A DNA stretch of 64,000 nucleotides from Macrocybe gigantea. Taxonomy: Eukaryota; Basidiomycota; Agaricomycetes; Agaricales; Callistosporiaceae. The notes below the pieces were generated by a model, which saw only the letters and a list, made by a program, of their open reading frames with translations, did no database searches and was not told the DNA's origin. The translations under genes were made by a program, and so were the position numbers. The DNA lies in the NCBI GenBank assembly GCA_011319805.1, contig SJRY01000260.1:248001-312000 (forward strand), read 5' to 3'. Shown one piece after another: positions 1-12,445 of the stretch. Every line of letters starts with the position of its first letter. The first letter of the stretch is position 1.

Positions 1-1961
1 CCTTCGTTATGATCGTAATAAAAATCTTGATCTTTCTTTGTTTTTGTGTTGATGATCCCTGCGTTGCGCCAGCTTATGCCAGGTTGCAAGATATGATAGC
101 ACTATGAAAACATCTTGGGTGCTTGCGACTGTATACTTGTATACGAATCTCTGCTGGCCCGACCAAGCAAAATTTCAATGCCTTTCTCCCCAGGTCTAGA
201 ACGAAGTATGAAAAGTTCAAAACGAATTATAGATGTTAGCATCTTGTCCAGCAAGTTATCGCTTCGTGCCCCTATCTCGTCTTCTCGCAACACCATAACA
301 TGAGAATAAGCATATAACCACACCCGAACAACCTAAATGTGGAAGCAGGCTTTCGCTGTTCCAGGCCATCTCATGCGTCATTAACATCAGTATCATCGGC
401 AGAAAACAACGACCGACTTGCAACGCCACTGGCCCAGGCGAAACGTGACCGGGCCCTCCTTCCTCTGAATACACGCACAACCCGTGTGGGTTAACGATTC
501 AGTACGGCCGGTCCGGAAGCTGTTGAAATTCTTTGCATGCAGCATTCCCATATGTCGCAGGTACGAGCAGTCGGGCGTCTCGTATCCCTCCGTACACCAG
601 AAACGCATCCACTACGAGTTCTGACCTCTCTCCGTGAAAGGCACATGGCGCTACGTATTTTCTTCCACTTAAATGCATATTAGGATTTGTCAGATTCTGT
701 GCCACCAGGGCGAGGACATGACATTCTGACTGAGCAACATTCTAGACACGCTCTTTGCGCTGGATCCAAACACCCGTGCTGTGCGGAAATTCGCAACTGA
801 ATGGCGACCATTTCAACTATACGCGACGCATCTCACCGATGTCGAGACTGCGAAAATTTCTAGCGATAGGCTGAAATATGATACGATCAGACGACACCGG
901 TGCTAGAATTTGCGGTGGGCATGCGCGTGGAATCTTTTAATTGCTGACGGGCAGGCATGTGAGCAAAGTCAAATCGACAAATGATAACATTGGATTCGAT
1001 GAGGTGATATTCAAAGCAGACTTTCAACTGAAAGGAGATTAGCGCATTCGTCTCTCACGCTGAGACGTCGAGATTTGCCCAAGGAGATTCGAGACCGGAA
1101 AGATCTCAACGATAAAACCAGCTTATTTCTAGATTGCCCTCATCAGAGATGGGGCGCCAGTTGCTGTTCAAAACTACAGGCTTCAGCTAACTCAGCTCTC
1201 TAGGCACGAATTCTAAGGCACCATGCACCGTTTGGATGCGTTAAGACCGACCTGTGGGGAAAATTGGGACAGAATCATTTTTTTTCTCTTCCAGACATGA
1301 CACATCATGTCCCTAGCCGTGATCTCTGACGAGGCCCGCGAGAAGTCACTCACCGTACACGGCACTGAATTTACGCAGAATAACAGTCATATTTGTTGCA
1401 TTGCAAGTGATCCGGAGGACCATATTAGGCTTGTATGATTCCGAAAGTGGAAATGTTGTGTTCCGGCGCTCTCGGCGATCGGGCAATGGTCTGTCTGGCG
1501 AGATGCCCTGCAGCCGTGAACTCCAACCGGACGAGCGGTCGGCGGACAACCTGCAAATGAATTCGTTCGGACGCCCGACGCCAGGAAGCCTTGATCAGAA
1601 CTGACATGTCGGTGCGAGTCATGCACCGATGTTGTCTATTGTTTGCTGCAGGTTGGCAAATGGAGGTGGCTGTTGGTCCATGACGGAGTTTTGACGCTCT
1701 TTGCGACCGCGCATGATGGGTCGACTGATTTGCCTGAATCGGCAGCTCGAACAATCGCAGCCGTCTGGTGGATACGTGATCAGAGACATCATGACGTTCT
1801 CGTGGCAGCGAATTTTCTCCAAGGCCGGCAGCCTGCTGGGATATGAAATACCTCCAATTGACGCAGTTCTCCAGATCCCGGTTTGATCTCGTCACGCCAG
1901 CACCACCGCTATAAGAACTTCGACCTGTCAGTCCTTCCGAGGGCCTTATCCCAAAGTACCC
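1..1961. other. No gene recognised
   Basis: About 2 kb upstream of the P450. Short open frames exist on both strands, including one of 156 codons on the minus strand at 1425-1895, but none has a family signature, a credible splice pattern or a signal peptide. I see no tRNA and no long repeat. The last few hundred bases presumably hold the P450 promoter. Confidence 0.5.
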
Positions 1962-4256
1962 ATGGACCCTGCGTATTACCGCCTACGACTCCTCCGGGAT
2001 ATTTCTCGGTCCCTCATCCTGCCAGCCCTTGTCCTAAACTGCATCTTGCGAATAACGAACCTCCACCTCGGATTCCTGTCGATACCCGCACACATCCTCT
2101 TCGTCATCATTTGGGCTTCTGCTAAAGGGGCGGTAACCAAGCACATCCAGGATAGGAATGCTGAGCTGCTGGGAGCGAAGCCGATCCCTCGGATCGTCGG
2201 GAAATGGCCGGGGAATATCGATGTCTTGCTCAAGATGATGCGTGGATTCAGGACGAGCTACGTGCTCGACGTGTATCTCCAGCTCTTTGAGGAATATCAA
2301 TCGACCACCTTGAACACGAGGATATTATGGTCGGACAATGTTCGCATATCGCGTCGATCCAAGGAGAAAGTCGTTGATGTCCATTATAGATTATATCTAT
2401 GGATCAAGAACATGCGAAATTCATTCTTGCGACCGGCTTTCGACACTTCTGGAGAGGCAGATCTCAGAAGGAACGAATGTGAATTTTCTCTCATCTCGGG
2501 CACCTCACCATGGCTCATGCCAGTCATATAGGGAAACCTTTCTGGGAGAGGGCATATTCAATCGCGATGATGATGTAAGTGTGTTACGGCTGCTATGTCA
2601 TGATTGTCAACGACAGATGGTTGCCGAGTACAGATCTGGAAAATGGTATGCTATTGCGAGGAACTCAGACATGTCATTCCAGTGATGTTCTGATTTCATG
2701 TCTCTTGGTAGCATCGCTCAATGGCTCGGCCATTTTTTGCACGCGAGCGGATAGTAGATTTCGAAATATTCGAGCGCCAGAGCGCCCGTACGTTATCCAT
2801 CATGTCGGCGATGGAGAAGTGCAATCAGCCATTTGATGCACAAGACCTCTACGCTCGATTCACTCTCGACGCCGCCTCGGAATTTCTGTTCGGAAAGAAC
2901 TTGGACACGCTCTCCGCGTCCTTGCCTGTCGCCGGCAAAGCCACCATGGGTCCCAAGGGCTCGACCACCAACGACAGCTGGGGCACGTTTGCCAGCGCGT
3001 TTGAGACGGTCCAACAGATCATCACGACGCGAGGACGTATAGGCTATCTATGGCCGCTTTTCGAGCCGTTCAGCGATAAGACGGCGCCACATATCAACGT
3101 CATCCAGAACTGGCTCGATCCTCTGGTTAAGCAAGCCTTGGAAAACAAGAATCGGGCCGCAAAGGTAGGCGTCTCTAGTCCGGTCACCGACAAGACCTTT
3201 TTAGAGCACCTCACGGACAGTACAGAGGGTGAGTCCTCCCCTCCTGATGGGCAACGCATCATGTGAACCCTAAGGCGGTGCAGACCCGGTCGTTATTCGG
3301 GACCAGTTGCTGAACATGCTGCTCGCCGGACGGGACACGGTATGCACCGGGTCTTGTGGCGACCACTGATAGTTCATCTAACTATTTTCACCAGACGGCG
3401 TGCCTTCTGACTTTTGTGACCTACTTCATGGCGCTGTATCCGCCCGTCGCGGAACGGCTACGGGCCGAGGTCTTAGAGCACTGCGGAACCACCCAGCCGC
3501 CAACATTTGAGAGCATCAGGTACATGAAATACAGTACGTCCAATAATATCGCCTCGTTGGTAAATCTTGCTCAGGAGACTTTTGCTGTGTGACAGTGCGT
3601 GCGGTCCTGAACGAAACGCTCCGTTTGTTCCCACCCGTGCCTCTGAACCTCCGTGAAAGCCGGTCGTCACCATGCCTCCTGCCGCCGTCCGACCCCACGT
3701 TCCCCGACAGGCAGGAGGGTCGACCGCTCTACATGCCGAACAACACTACGGTTTTTTATCTGCCGCTGCTTACGCAGCGAAACGAGGCGCTGTGGGGGCC
3801 GGACGCAGACGAGTTTGATCCGGAACGGTGGCTGGATCCGGCGCGGGTGGCCAAGTACGTGGCCAACCCCGCGATGTTTGCTCCGTTCAGCGCAGGCCCG
3901 CGTATTGTGAGTTCACGAGCCTCTCCTAGCGCAATTCGCTCTCGACTGACCATCTGTGGTTCTGCGCAGTGCATCGGACAGAACTATGCGTACAACGAAG
4001 CGTCCTACTTCCTTATAAGGCTCTTGCAGCAATACGACAGATTTACGTTGGCGCCCGAGGTTCAGCCGGAAGGATCGCTGCCTCCCTTGGAATGGAAATC
4101 CCGAAAAGGCCGGCAAAAGATTGAGAAAATTTGGCCCGGCGCAGCCCTCACTCTATATGTCAAGGTAAAAACCCATCCTGCCATTCTTGGGAATTCCAAT
4201 GTTGACACGGAGAACAGGGCGGATTGTGGGTATACTTCCACAAGGCCAGGTCATGA
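1962..4256 (+). CDS. Cytochrome P450 monooxygenase, CYP63-like
   Basis: Haem-thiolate monooxygenase, probably ER-anchored through the hydrophobic N-terminus (about residues 10-55). Ten exons join in frame to 592 residues: 1962-2339, 2390-2478, 2532-2574, 2634-2645, 2712-3228, 3284-3339, 3395-3533, 3596-3906, 3970-4164, 4218-4256. Visible signatures are the I-helix LLAGRDT(T), the ExxR motif in NETLRLFPPVP, the PERW segment, and the haem loop FSAGPRI|CIGQNYA, which is split by an intron just before the cysteine ligand. The C-terminal GGLW is reached only through a last 39-nt exon; reading past 4164 gives an unrelated tail. Exon 4 is just 12 nt and encodes IWKM, joining the upstream half to HRSMARPFF. 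Length and motif spacing resemble the Phanerochaete CYP63 alkane/xenobiotic P450s; subfamily and substrate are inference. All splice sites are canonical and no frame break is seen. A reductase partner is expected but is not in this window. Confidence 0.9.
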
Positions 4257-4932
4257 CTAGAATCGCAAAATCTTGATGCGGTATTGCAATCTATTCGCGA
4301 CCTTGTCGTATTTTTGAAAGTCGTAGCTATGGACGCCAGTGCACATTCCGGCACTAACCCGGTTTCGCTGTCGGTCATCGGCTACTGTGAGGCCTCCCGG
4401 GGCTATTATCGGATCGGATTGCATTCGTTATACTTATTAGCGCAGGATTCGGGTTGTATCATTCTTGTTGTCCTTTTTTTTTTCTCCTCCCGCAAACGGA
4501 CGATTGGCTAAGGAGCTAAAAATGTAATATAGAACGGTCATCAGTGAAGGGTGCCGGTAAACGTTTGAACCGTATGAACGCTGCGGGTGCACATTCCTGC
4601 ATCAACGTCGCACTGACGTCATCCTCCCGACAAGTTTCAGCCAACACCGCATACAGTCCAACATGGCGTTATTCAACAATACTGCTTCTCTGCAAGCACT
4701 AAAGACACTGAATTCTAGATAAATAATCTCCTCGATATCACTTCCGCGTCATTAGTATATACGGGGCTCCTTGCTGATGTTAACTGGTATATATAATGTA
4801 GTGAGAAGCGAGGTGAGTGGATGACGAAGATGTGAGTGATGAAAGCACGGTACAGAGAAAGTGAAAAAGATGACACAAGGAAATGCAAATAAAGACGAGA
4901 GGGAGGGCAGCAAACCGATGTGACAGTCTATC
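4257..4932. other. Intergenic, convergent 3' ends
   Basis: Lies between the 3' ends of the P450 (+) and the zinc-ribbon gene (-). It is AT-rich with pyrimidine tracts, consistent with two 3' UTRs. I see no further gene. Confidence 0.5.
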
Positions 4933-5684
4933 TCAGCGACTGTAGCAGTCATAGCATGTAGTCAGGCCACTGATGAAGAAAATATATTTTCAGTGTTGGG
5001 GAAGAACACGCCGGAGGAGAAACGCCCGACCTCTGGTCATTCTCTATGCAGCAGTTCCTGCACACGGTTCTGCGACAGCCCTTGAAGACGTCCGACGTCT
5101 GCCCTCCCCATACCAAATCATGTTCGCCAGCGTCATCGGCTCCATCCAGAGTCTTTTTGCGCTTGCCGACCGAGCGAGGCAGCGCAAAGGACCACACGCC
5201 GACCGCACGCTGCACGTGGTCGCCGAGATTGGTGTTGGGCGAATGCAGCGAGAGCGCCGTTCGGTGAGGCGAGTGCGGAGAGGCGGAGACGCCCGAGGTG
5301 GGCGTGCTGGGTGATTGGAGAAGCGTGTTGGACGGCGTTGGAGAGCGCGTGAGGCGTGGGGTCGGCGGAAGGGAAGTGGCGGACGCGTTGCACGTCCGTG
5401 AGCAGATCGCACATGTCGGCGAGGAGCATCTGCGAGCCGGTGCAAATGAGAAGGAATCTCTTTGTCGTCGTCGTTCTTTGGGAGGGTGCTCACCGCGCGC
5501 AGATGATGAGCGCATTGTATGTCGTGTTCAGCGCACGGTGACATGATGCACAGACTGGCGACGCCGTGTTGACGAGGAGCGGGCGGGTCGTCGTCACTGT
5601 GGCATGCGTAGTGCAGCTGGGCTGAAGAGGTTCAGCAGCGTTGAGGACCTTTCTGCGCTTTTGCGGACGGTGAGTTGCAGGCAT
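4933..5684 (-). CDS. Small protein with split Cys4-type zinc-binding motifs
   Basis: Three exons on the minus strand, 5684-5494, 5429-5031 and 4969-4933, join in frame to 208 residues. The N-terminal part carries CASCHRAL, then ICARCSS, then TCAICSRTC; the exon 1/2 junction falls inside ICAR|C. The extreme C-terminus carries CRNCCIEN and, after the last intron, TTCYDC. The middle is Ser/Pro/Thr-rich and probably disordered. The regular CxxC pairs at both ends suggest zinc-ribbon folding; that both halves join one site is inference. I believe similar small proteins occur in other basidiomycetes, but I know no function and assign none. The start chosen is the ATG at 5684; longer readings run back into the tRNA gene. 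The last exon is only 37 nt and is supported by regaining the final CxxC. Donor of intron 2 is GTCGGG, slightly weak. Confidence 0.7.
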
Positions 5685-5748
5685 GATGGTGAAGATGTTC
5701 AGAAAAATGAAAAAATGCAAGCGTTCCTCGCGTTGCTCACTCATTCCT

Positions 5749-5819
5749 ACACCGAACGGGAATTGAACCCGTGCCGCTTGCTTGGAAGGCAAGCATGATA
5801 ACCACTTCACCATCGGTGT
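5749..5819 (-). tRNA. tRNA-Gly(TCC)
   Basis: 71 nt, no intron. The acceptor stem pairs ACACCGA with TCGGTGT. The anticodon stem is CTTGC/GCAAG around the loop CTTCCAA, giving anticodon TCC (reads GGA). The T arm CGGGTTCAATTCCCG is intact. T-runs lie downstream on the transcribed strand. An identical 71-nt copy sits at 46817-46887 on the same strand. Confidence 0.95.
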
Positions 5820-5933
5820 GTTATATTTTATTGCTATTTGTAATTAATATGTTTTGATTACCATCAGCACAGGTACCAAACCGAAAGCCGTCCCTGCTTG
5901 CACTCTCCTCGTTCCAGTACTTTACCCCTTGCC

Positions 5934-7794
5934 ATGCAGCACTTTGGCAAGGCCGCCCTCCGCGTCACCAAAAACTACACCAAAGGCTATTCAGACACCC
6001 AGGCAAAAGTCCGAGATGCCACCTCCAACGACCCCTGGGGGCCCTCGGGCACGCAGATGAACGAGATTGCGCAGCTCACATACAATCAGTTCAGGCACTT
6101 TCTAACCGTCACTTTCTCCCCCGTCCGCTGATGGCGTCTGCAGACAGGACTTTGTAGAGATCATGGAAATGCTAGACAAGCGTCTCAACGACAAAGGGAA
6201 GAACTGGCGGCACGTCTTCAAGGTCAGTCATAATTGCCGCGCCGTCTCGGACATGAAGGGGGAGTCTGTGATCTGTGCGCTGATCCAACACACCACAGAG
6301 CCTCACTGTGCTCGACTACTGCCTCCACCAAGGCTCCGAAAACGTCGTCATCTACTTCCGGGACAACATCTACATCATCAAGACTCTCAAAGAGTTTCAG
6401 TACATCGACGATGATGGCAAGGACCAGGGCGCCAACGTCCGGCAAAAGGCGAAAGACATCACCAACCTGCTCTTGGACGAGTCCAGGCTGCGCGAGGAGC
6501 GCCGTGCCCGCGCCCACATGCGCGATCGCATGCTGCGCGGCGCCGGCGCCGCGGGCGACTTTTACGAGGATCCAGAGAACGAGAACAGGGGCCGGAGACA
6601 CAACGACGATGCGCGGAACGGGGCGCTGGACGGGCGGAGGAACAAGGAGGAGGAGGACCTCAGGCGCGCGATCGAGGAGAGCAAGCGGACTCTGGCCGCA
6701 GAACAGGAGGAGAACGACCTCCAGCGGGCCATCAAGCTCAGCGAGGAGGAAGAGGCCAAGAGAAAGCATGCCGTGGAGGATTCTAACGCTTCTGCCTTGT
6801 TCGATGATCAGAACCAACTGTGCGTCCCAGCAGATTTTCTTTCACTTTGTTCTTAACGGTGATTCAGACCTTCGCCCAGTGCAAATAACAACAACCCCTT
6901 CCCGTTCACAGACCCGACGCCCTACGCCGTCGGACTCCAACCGCAATACACAGCGATCCAGCCCCAGTTTACTCAAGTCCAGCCCCAGTTCACGTCTTTC
7001 AACCCGTACCAGCAGCAGGCTGAGCAAGAAGCTCTCCAAGTTTGTATCCCGTCTCATCTCCCCCCTATTCGCTCTAAAGTTTCCCCCCCTCCTCCTCCAA
7101 CACAGGCCGAGTACCTTCGACAGCAGCAGCAATTCCTCCAACAACAACAGCAAGCGCAAGCACAGCAACAACAGGAAGAGTGGCTGCGCCAGCAGCAGCT
7201 CCTGCAGCTCCAGCAACAGCAACAGGCGCAGGCACAACAACAGAGCCTCTTCCCACCGACGCCGTCAATCCTCTCGACGCAGCCGACCGGGTTCGGCTCC
7301 AACAACCCCTTCGCGCCTTCCCCTCAACCGTCCATGACAACGTCTCGTCCGTCACCATCGTTCAACCTCACGGGCACGTACGACAACGGGCTGCACCCAT
7401 CCTCGAACCTTGGCGTGCTGTCCACGCCTTCGCCGCCCTCCGTGTCGCCGTTCCCGAACGGCGCGGGTGGCGCAAACGGCGGCGGCGGTGGCGCGCTCAA
7501 AGTCAGGACGAAGAAGGAGCTCGGGGAGAACGAGGCGCACCTTGCGAGTCTGTTTGCGAACAGGGACGATGGGACGGACACGTTTGGCAATTTTGGTCCT
7601 CTAAGGTCTGGCTTTTGCTTTATTTTTTCCTTGTTCGCCTTGGAATGGGACTGATCGGTTTTTTTTCTAGGTACGGCCCGACGGAGGCGGGACGACATAT
7701 TCTTTCGCAGCAGAAAACGGGCTCGAGTCACAATCCTTTCGCCATACCTCAACAACAACAGCTCAACAACGAGAGGCCGTTCTTCGACATTTGA
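5934..7794 (+). CDS. Epsin (ENTH-domain endocytic adaptor)
   Basis: Clathrin adaptor linking PtdIns(4,5)P2 membrane, ubiquitinated cargo and EH-domain proteins at endocytic sites. Six exons, 5934-6088, 6144-6222, 6299-6819, 6868-7039, 7106-7605 and 7671-7794, join in frame to 516 residues. The N-terminal ENTH domain spans about residues 1-140, with helix 0 starting MQHFGKAALR and conserved blocks KNWRHVFKSLTVLDYCL and YFRDNIYIIKTLKEFQY. Two ubiquitin-interacting motifs follow (EEEDLRRAIEESK and ENDLQRAIKLSEEEE). The C-terminal half is Gln-rich with a polyglutamine stretch and several NPF tripeptides (NNPF repeats), the EH-domain ligands. This order (ENTH, UIMs, NPF tail) is that of yeast Ent1/Ent2. 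The start at 5934 is chosen because MQHFGK is the family N-terminus; the frame is open further upstream only through a TTG. Start lies 115 bp from the tRNA gene on the other strand. The reading is unbroken. Confidence 0.93.
7110..7250 (+). repeat. CAG/CAA low-complexity tract (polyglutamine)
   Basis: Imperfect CAG/CAA triplet tract inside epsin exon 5 encoding runs of Gln broken by Ala, Leu and Trp. The mix of CAA and CAG codons suggests selection on the protein rather than simple slippage. Confidence 0.7.
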
Positions 7795-9089
7795 TGCCAA
7801 CGAGGAAAGAATCAACTCCTGTGGCATGCGTTATCGATCTTAGGTATCTTAAAATCCTTTACGTTCCTCCCGAACCCCTCATTATTTTGGATTCTCATGG
7901 CGAACCCACCTGCCCTCCCACGATACACCACTTCCCCTTCTCCTACGCCCGCCTACCCGCCCGTTTTTTCTTTTTTCCCCCGCTGCTTTTCATGATGGAA
8001 TATCGGTTGATGTACATTTTTTCCTTCTACTTATATTGTTCAGTTGCCTCTCTCTTTTAATAGTAACGTTTTCAATGTTGTCCGCGTCGGCGTCACAACA
8101 TAGCGTCGTTTCTTTGAACATATATATGCACGCCCTCTGCCATCTGCCTGTCTGTCTCGTTGTCCCCCCCCCTCGTGCCTACTCTCTTCTTTTTCCATTC
8201 CTACTTCCTTGAAATTGCTGTTTTACGCCATGCTCTTCCGGTCTTTACATGACTCTCTTAACGCCATTAATTATCTTGTCTTTTTTTTCGTTTTTGTTTT
8301 TGTATAACGCGGCGGATGCTTTGCGCTCCTTGTTGTCGGAAGAGCGTGATCATGCTCGCCTCGAAACCACCGATCGGGCATATCTGCAATTTTATCCAAT
8401 ATGGAATGGCGCGTTGCAGTTACGGTACGCGTCTGCGGTGTCCCACGTCTATAATTCGTATCATGCTGCAAGCCTCTGTGACGAACTACATCCTTTTACC
8501 CTCCTGCTGGCTCCGATCCTTGTGTAGCCGCACCGCATGGGATAGGTGAATGCCTCCAGAGATGGACGTGGATCAGCATCCTAGCCTTGTGCGATTCGGC
8601 TGGCGTCTGCCCATGCTGGTTGTTGCTTCACATTGTTCTCGCGGGCATGGCTGAGAGTTGACACTCACGCCATGTCTTAACACTTTTTTCAAGTTCACTT
8701 TGTGTTCCGTTCTTGATTGCTGTCATGCGTGTTAGACTCCTCAATCCGTGCCATCCCACCCACAGCATTGTGTGCAAACTGTTGGGCAAACAGGAATAGA
8801 GTTTCCTCCGGCTTCATAAGGTGTAGATTAATTGGATGTTCCTCGCCTACTTGAAACAAAAAAGCCAAGATTTCAAAACAAAAGCAGAGGGGAGAAACAC
8901 CAAGCAAATAGTGAACGTGAAGAACAAATGCGTCACGGTGACTAGAAATCATTGAGAAGAGATCAACGCCCCAAACGATAACATGGTATCGATACAAGAC
9001 CAAAAAAAAGCAAAATATCTATCTGTGGTAGGCGACCTGCACCTGGGTAATGCATGGTATATTCCTTGCTTTCCACCCTTGATAGCACT
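7795..9089. other. Intergenic, convergent 3' ends
   Basis: 3' flanks of epsin (+) and the large minus-strand gene. Pyrimidine-rich after the epsin stop (runs of T and C at 7960-8300), probably 3' UTR. No coding segment with splice support seen. Confidence 0.5.
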
Positions 9090-12000
9090 TCAAATCCTAC
9101 TTCCAGTTCTCCCCGCTGTCGCAGGTGCACCAGCACCGATCAGATATCCAGGTATCTTGGGAACAGGCGGAATAGCTTCAGCGCGACCAACACCGTCCAA
9201 CCCTCGCCGCTTTCGGAGCGATGACAATGTGTAATAGTCGTCGACGTCGTCATCGTTGTCCTCGGACATGTTTTGCACATTGTGCAAGAACCGTGAACGC
9301 GCTTCTTCGGACTTGTCTGGGTCCAAGAAGCTCGTGCGGCTGTAGATGCTCCCGCTCCAACGGCTGTTGCGGTTATTGTCAGTTGTGCCGTGTCCATGGC
9401 TGCTGCCGCTTCTACGCCCCTCGTCAAGGCGGTCGAGGGCGTCTTCATTCCCGTTCATGTTCGTGTCCACCATGTCCGGATCCCACCCGGATTTCGCGTC
9501 CTCGTCCTCGTCGTCATCAGCATGAACGTTCCGCCTGCGACCTTTCGAGAGTTGCCGTCGAACGGCTTCGAATGATCGGCTGCGTTCGAGCGCTGCACCA
9601 TCTTGCTCCAACTCTTTCGCCAGCCGATCCCGCGTCGAGTCGTCCACAAACCGGTCGAGGACGTGCCGCATGTCTTCCTCGTCGTCCTCATCGCTGTCGT
9701 ACCACCCGTCTTCGGTCGGTTCGACGACGGCGATCTTAGGATTGACATCGTCGCCACGATCGTTCTGCAGCGCAGCCCGTGCCCAACCACCAGGCGGACT
9801 TCCGATGGCATACAGGTCTCTGTATCGCGGCACGCGCACGCGCGATTCCAGCGTAATATTGACCGGACGAGCATTTGCCTCTGGGAGGATCGGCCGCGCA
9901 GGAAACGGCGCTTCTTTTCCTCGCTGAATATTGGGGATGGGCTGACTGAGAAGGCCCTGATCCGGCGTCAGAGTGCGCGACATGTCAACATCGCTTGACC
10001 TTCGGCTAAGTGGACCTGGACCACCAGCAAAGCTCGTTCCAATCCCGCCGTTGGCCATTGCCGGAGGCGGCGCCATGATCGGTTCGCGTCTAGAACGCGT
10101 CGCAGAGCGACGTACGTCCAAAGGGGGTGATAACTTCGTCGATGTTGAATTCGGAACGCTAGGCAGGGGACCGGAAGGTGGAGGACTAGGCGGAGGGATG
10201 TCATAGTACGACAGGACGTTCGGGCTTGCTAGCGGTGTTTCTCGTGGTGACGGAACAATGTACTCAGAAGAGGGGACAATGCTTAATTCTGAAGAGTTGT
10301 GGTGGTGCATTATCTCGTTCTCCCGCGGCCTCATTGCTTGGTGTGGCGATAGCATATTGGAGGCATTCGGGGTCGGACGCATTCGCGAGGTGTCAACGGG
10401 AGACGGCCTTCCCTGACTTGGGGCTGGGGAGCTGATCTTCAAGACCGACGGCGAGGAGGCTCGAGAATTGGCATTAGAGCGCGGCACAGGCGGATGGGGA
10501 GACAATGCACGTAAATCAGATGGAGTGGTGGGCGGTCGCGAGCTTGCCAGAGATGACCCTGGTATCGGAGCAGGGCCGGAAGCGCGCGTTAGGGGGAGAG
10601 AGATGGGCGGGAATCGCGCAGATGAAGCTGTTGAAGAGGCCGAGGATGGTAGTGGGATCTGAGTGGGAGAATTGATGGGAGAAGCGGTGCTCTCGTTACT
10701 GGTGTCGGTACCGACACCGCCAAAACCGAAATGGAAAGCCCGTCTTCTCGGGTTCGATGAGCTCGAAGATGCCGACTCGCCCGATCCAATTGATTCGCGA
10801 CTCGTTGCAAGTGATTCGTGTCCAATAGTTGACTCGGGTTTCGTAGATTGAGACGGTGGGCGGGGTTGCGTCCATGACATGGGTGATGGCGAGCGATATG
10901 AGGTCGGCGGGGGGGAAATGCCACTCGACGGAGGGCTGAAAGATGGAGGAGCTGTGATGGGTGTGGATGTAATGGTCGAAGAGCTGACTGTAGATGTAAG
11001 GGTGTCCAAGGAGGGAGAGGCAGGGATCGAAGGCAAGATAGGTGGAAAGGAGGTCTTCAGACTGATTTTGGACGGTGGCGCCAGCTCCAAGCTAAAGGCA
11101 GGCACGGTGGATGAAGTCGTGGAGGACGCAGTCACGGGCATATTGAAAGGAGGCGCAGAACTGGCAGGAGCGAGAGTTGTAGCGAACTTTTCCGCAACGG
11201 GGAGAGATGGTGGTTCCCTGTCGATAGTCGTCTCAACGGAAATCGAAGTAGAGGGACTCTCTGCACGAAGATCGGCCTTGGACTGTTTTCCGCCCAGTCT
11301 GAAGAATCGAGTCTTGGATTTGGACTTTCCGGGGGTCGAGAGGTATCCTGCATCTGTCTCGTAACCGACATCGTCATTGCGTTTTGGTTTCGCTTTCTTC
11401 GTCTTGGATTTACTGAGAGTTTTGCTTCCGGATGAAGTGCCTCCATCGGTTTGGTACGCAACAGACGAAAAGAGATCTCCGTCTTCCGCGGGCATCTTCT
11501 TAGAGTCTTTAGCCATCGACATCAAGCTCTTCTTCCTCTTACGTTCCTCCTCCTTCTCCCTCTTTTCTTGCATCTTTTCTTCCTTTGCACGGGCCTTTGC
11601 CTCCTTCTCCCTTTCTTTTTTGCTCAACTCCACCCCGATGGCACTGGGGCCATTGGAAGAGACGTCCTTCTTTTCCTTCTCTTTTTTCTTCTTCTTGCCG
11701 CTCTCGCTCATGTACCCGCCGTCGCTCTCGTATCCGTCCGCCCTTTTCTTCCGGAGTTTTCCACGGCTGGGAGTACTTGGCCTAGGGAGGACCGGCGCTG
11801 TTGGGAAGGTGACGGAGGAATTCACCTCGTCCTGTTTCTTTGACTCGAAGCCTGACACAAAAGGTACGCCGTTCAAGTTTAGTGCGTAGTTCGACGACGG
11901 CAATGCAAACGGTCGGGAAGAGGGCGGATTTGCGGAAGGGGGAGTGGACGGCAGGAAGGCACTGGATGCTGCGGATTCTTCTGACGTTTCATTGGTGAGT

Positions 12001-12445
12001 CCAGGTGATTGCGGTGACTCCTAGACATATTAAAGTGTGAGCGATGCATGTTAAATGTTGTAAGCAATGTCAACAAAGTCATAGTGTGCGGAAAGACGTC
12101 AGTCAGGGTATCTGCAGCGATGGCAGGTAACTCCACACGGAGCTTGGATAATGAGAGCATAATGGAACGTCGCCAGGTCGAGAAGTGAAGCGTTTAAAAA
12201 CGTACCCTTTCATCCTCCTCCTCGACTGGGTTGTTGAATATCCAATCAGCCACGATGCTGCTCTTCCCAATCCCCAGCTGGAGAGCAGCGTCTAGTACCG
12301 ATGCCCGAAGCGCATTGGAATTGCGGCTCGGCGCCTCCGCTGTGGCTGCGGAGCTCTCTGGCACCGACCTTGGCGGTTTGGGCGGCCTCGGAACGATTGC
12401 CGGGAGCGTTGGAAAAGAAAAGTTTGCGTCCATTCCTGCGCGCAT
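9090..12445 (-). CDS. Large disordered Ser/Pro-rich protein, N-terminal helical motif
   Basis: Two exons, 12445-12206 and 12020-9090, join at phase 0 to 1056 residues. A second in-frame ATG at 12433 is also possible. Near residue 55 lies RASVLDAALQLG followed by KSSIVADWIFNN, predicted helical, a motif that recurs in two other proteins of this window (39574-40776 and 32334-33560). Beyond it come repeats of the type DGGYMSESGKKKK, then YETDAGYLSTPGKSK with Lys-rich tails, a short FFRLGGKQSKADL block, hundreds of Ser/Pro/Thr-rich residues, and a more ordered acidic C-terminal region with RYRDLYAIGSPPGGWARAAL and DDVDDYYTLSSLRKRRG. I recognise no catalytic domain, membrane span or signal peptide. 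The composition suggests a heavily phosphorylated scaffold, but that is inference. No frame break in 977 consecutive codons. Confidence 0.85.

Noticed and set aside
1425..1895. 156-codon minus-strand frame
   Set aside because: No family signature, no ordered segment, and competing frames on both strands.
6234..7337. 367-codon plus-strand frame overlapping epsin
   Set aside because: Out of frame with the ENTH/UIM/NPF reading; an Arg/Ser-rich shadow of the GC-rich coding region.
9221..11889. Several long plus-strand frames (for example 11377-11889)
   Set aside because: Antisense of the 1056-residue minus-strand gene; hydrophobic Phe/Ser composition is the mirror of its Lys/Glu-rich repeats.
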